Below are positions 5,549-5,640 of a DNA stretch of 5,640 nt, in pieces. The stretch is taken from NCBI GenBank assembly GCA_003141795.1, contig PLNO01000057.1, forward strand, positions 18,877-24,516. The letters are read 5' to 3'. How positions within the stretch are numbered: position 1 is the first letter of the stretch; each line of letters opens with the position of its first letter. The notes beneath the pieces were generated by a model. It ran no database searches. It was not told where the DNA came from and worked only from the letters and a program-made list of their open reading frames with translations. A program made the translations under genes and the position numbers. The DNA comes from Spirochaetaceae bacterium (GTDB lineage: Bacteria > Spirochaetota > Spirochaetia > SZUA-6 > Fen-1364).

Positions 5549-5640
5549 CAGCACTTCTCATTTTGCCTCACGATAGGGGCTCCATTTACAAGTACTGCCG
5601 CTATGTCGTAAGCTCCAAAGGTGCAAAATGAGAAGTGCTG
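5549..5640. mobile_element. 92-bp element bounded by perfect 18-bp inverted repeats
   Basis: Bases 5549-5566 (CAGCACTTCTCATTTTGC) recur as the exact reverse complement at 5623-5640, the last bases of the window. The 56-bp interior has no open reading frame of note. The outer tips match the tips of the 4200-4253 insertion (CAGCANTTCT), so this is probably a better-preserved member of the same miniature family. It could instead be two facing ends of larger elements, one of which continues beyond the window. The right-hand target duplication cannot be seen. The left flank is GCCCGGGAG (5540-5548). Confidence 0.65.

Noticed and set aside
5481..5561. N-terminal extension of the small gene to ATG 5507 or 5561
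   Set aside because: The extension crosses a strong promoter and an inverted-repeat terminus, so it is likely untranscribed leader and mobile-element sequence.
1..5640. tRNA, rRNA or CRISPR array
   Set aside because: No cloverleaf-like, rRNA-like or spaced direct-repeat pattern was seen; the only regular array is the coding hexapeptide repeat.

Overview
The window is GC-rich bacterial chromosome with dense, short-spaced genes, the end of one permease gene and five complete genes. The gene set (a J-domain protein with a two-module C-terminal domain, a KamA-family radical SAM protein, a DUF475/TerC-type membrane protein and a rhodanese/metallo-beta-lactamase fusion) suggests a proteobacterium-like anaerobe or facultative organism, perhaps of the Geobacter/Desulfuromonas kind. 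That placement is inference from protein flavour only.

Layout. 1-771 (+): C-terminal part of an MFS sugar-type permease, cut by the window edge. 788-1804 (-): KamA-family radical SAM/PLP aminomutase with the lysine-type substrate residues. 1878-3023 (-): rhodanese domain followed by an ETHE1-like persulfide dioxygenase/MBL domain. 3130-4131 (-): J-domain protein with a 13.8-copy hexapeptide repeat and two tandem C-terminal modules. 4291-5208 (+): DUF475/TerC-family membrane protein. 5211-5480 (-): small helical protein of unknown function. The three central minus-strand genes are co-directional (gaps of 106 and 73 bp) and could be co-transcribed. They show no obvious common pathway beyond sulfur and radical chemistry. 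Gene pairs at 771/788 and 5208/5211 are tail-to-tail with almost no spacer, and no classical terminator with a T-run is visible there.

The most unusual content is in the spacers. Between the divergent J-domain and TerC genes lies a 54-bp element (4200-4253) with CAGCANTTCT termini, flanked by perfect 9-bp direct repeats GTTGGCTCC (4191-4199 and 4254-4262). This looks like a miniature insertion with a target-site duplication. The last 92 bp (5549-5640) begin and end with a perfect 18-bp inverted repeat whose tips have the same CAGCANTTCT consensus. The two therefore appear to be members of one small mobile repeat family, unnamed here. If the second copy also made a 9-bp duplication, the bases just beyond the window should read GCCCGGGAG.

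Regulation visible in sequence: a strong sigma70-type promoter (TTGACA, 17 bp, TAGCAT) for the small terminal gene, which fixes its start. Weaker candidates lie before the J-domain and rhodanese genes, and a 9-bp inverted repeat in the rhodanese leader holds a Shine-Dalgarno-like sequence in its loop.
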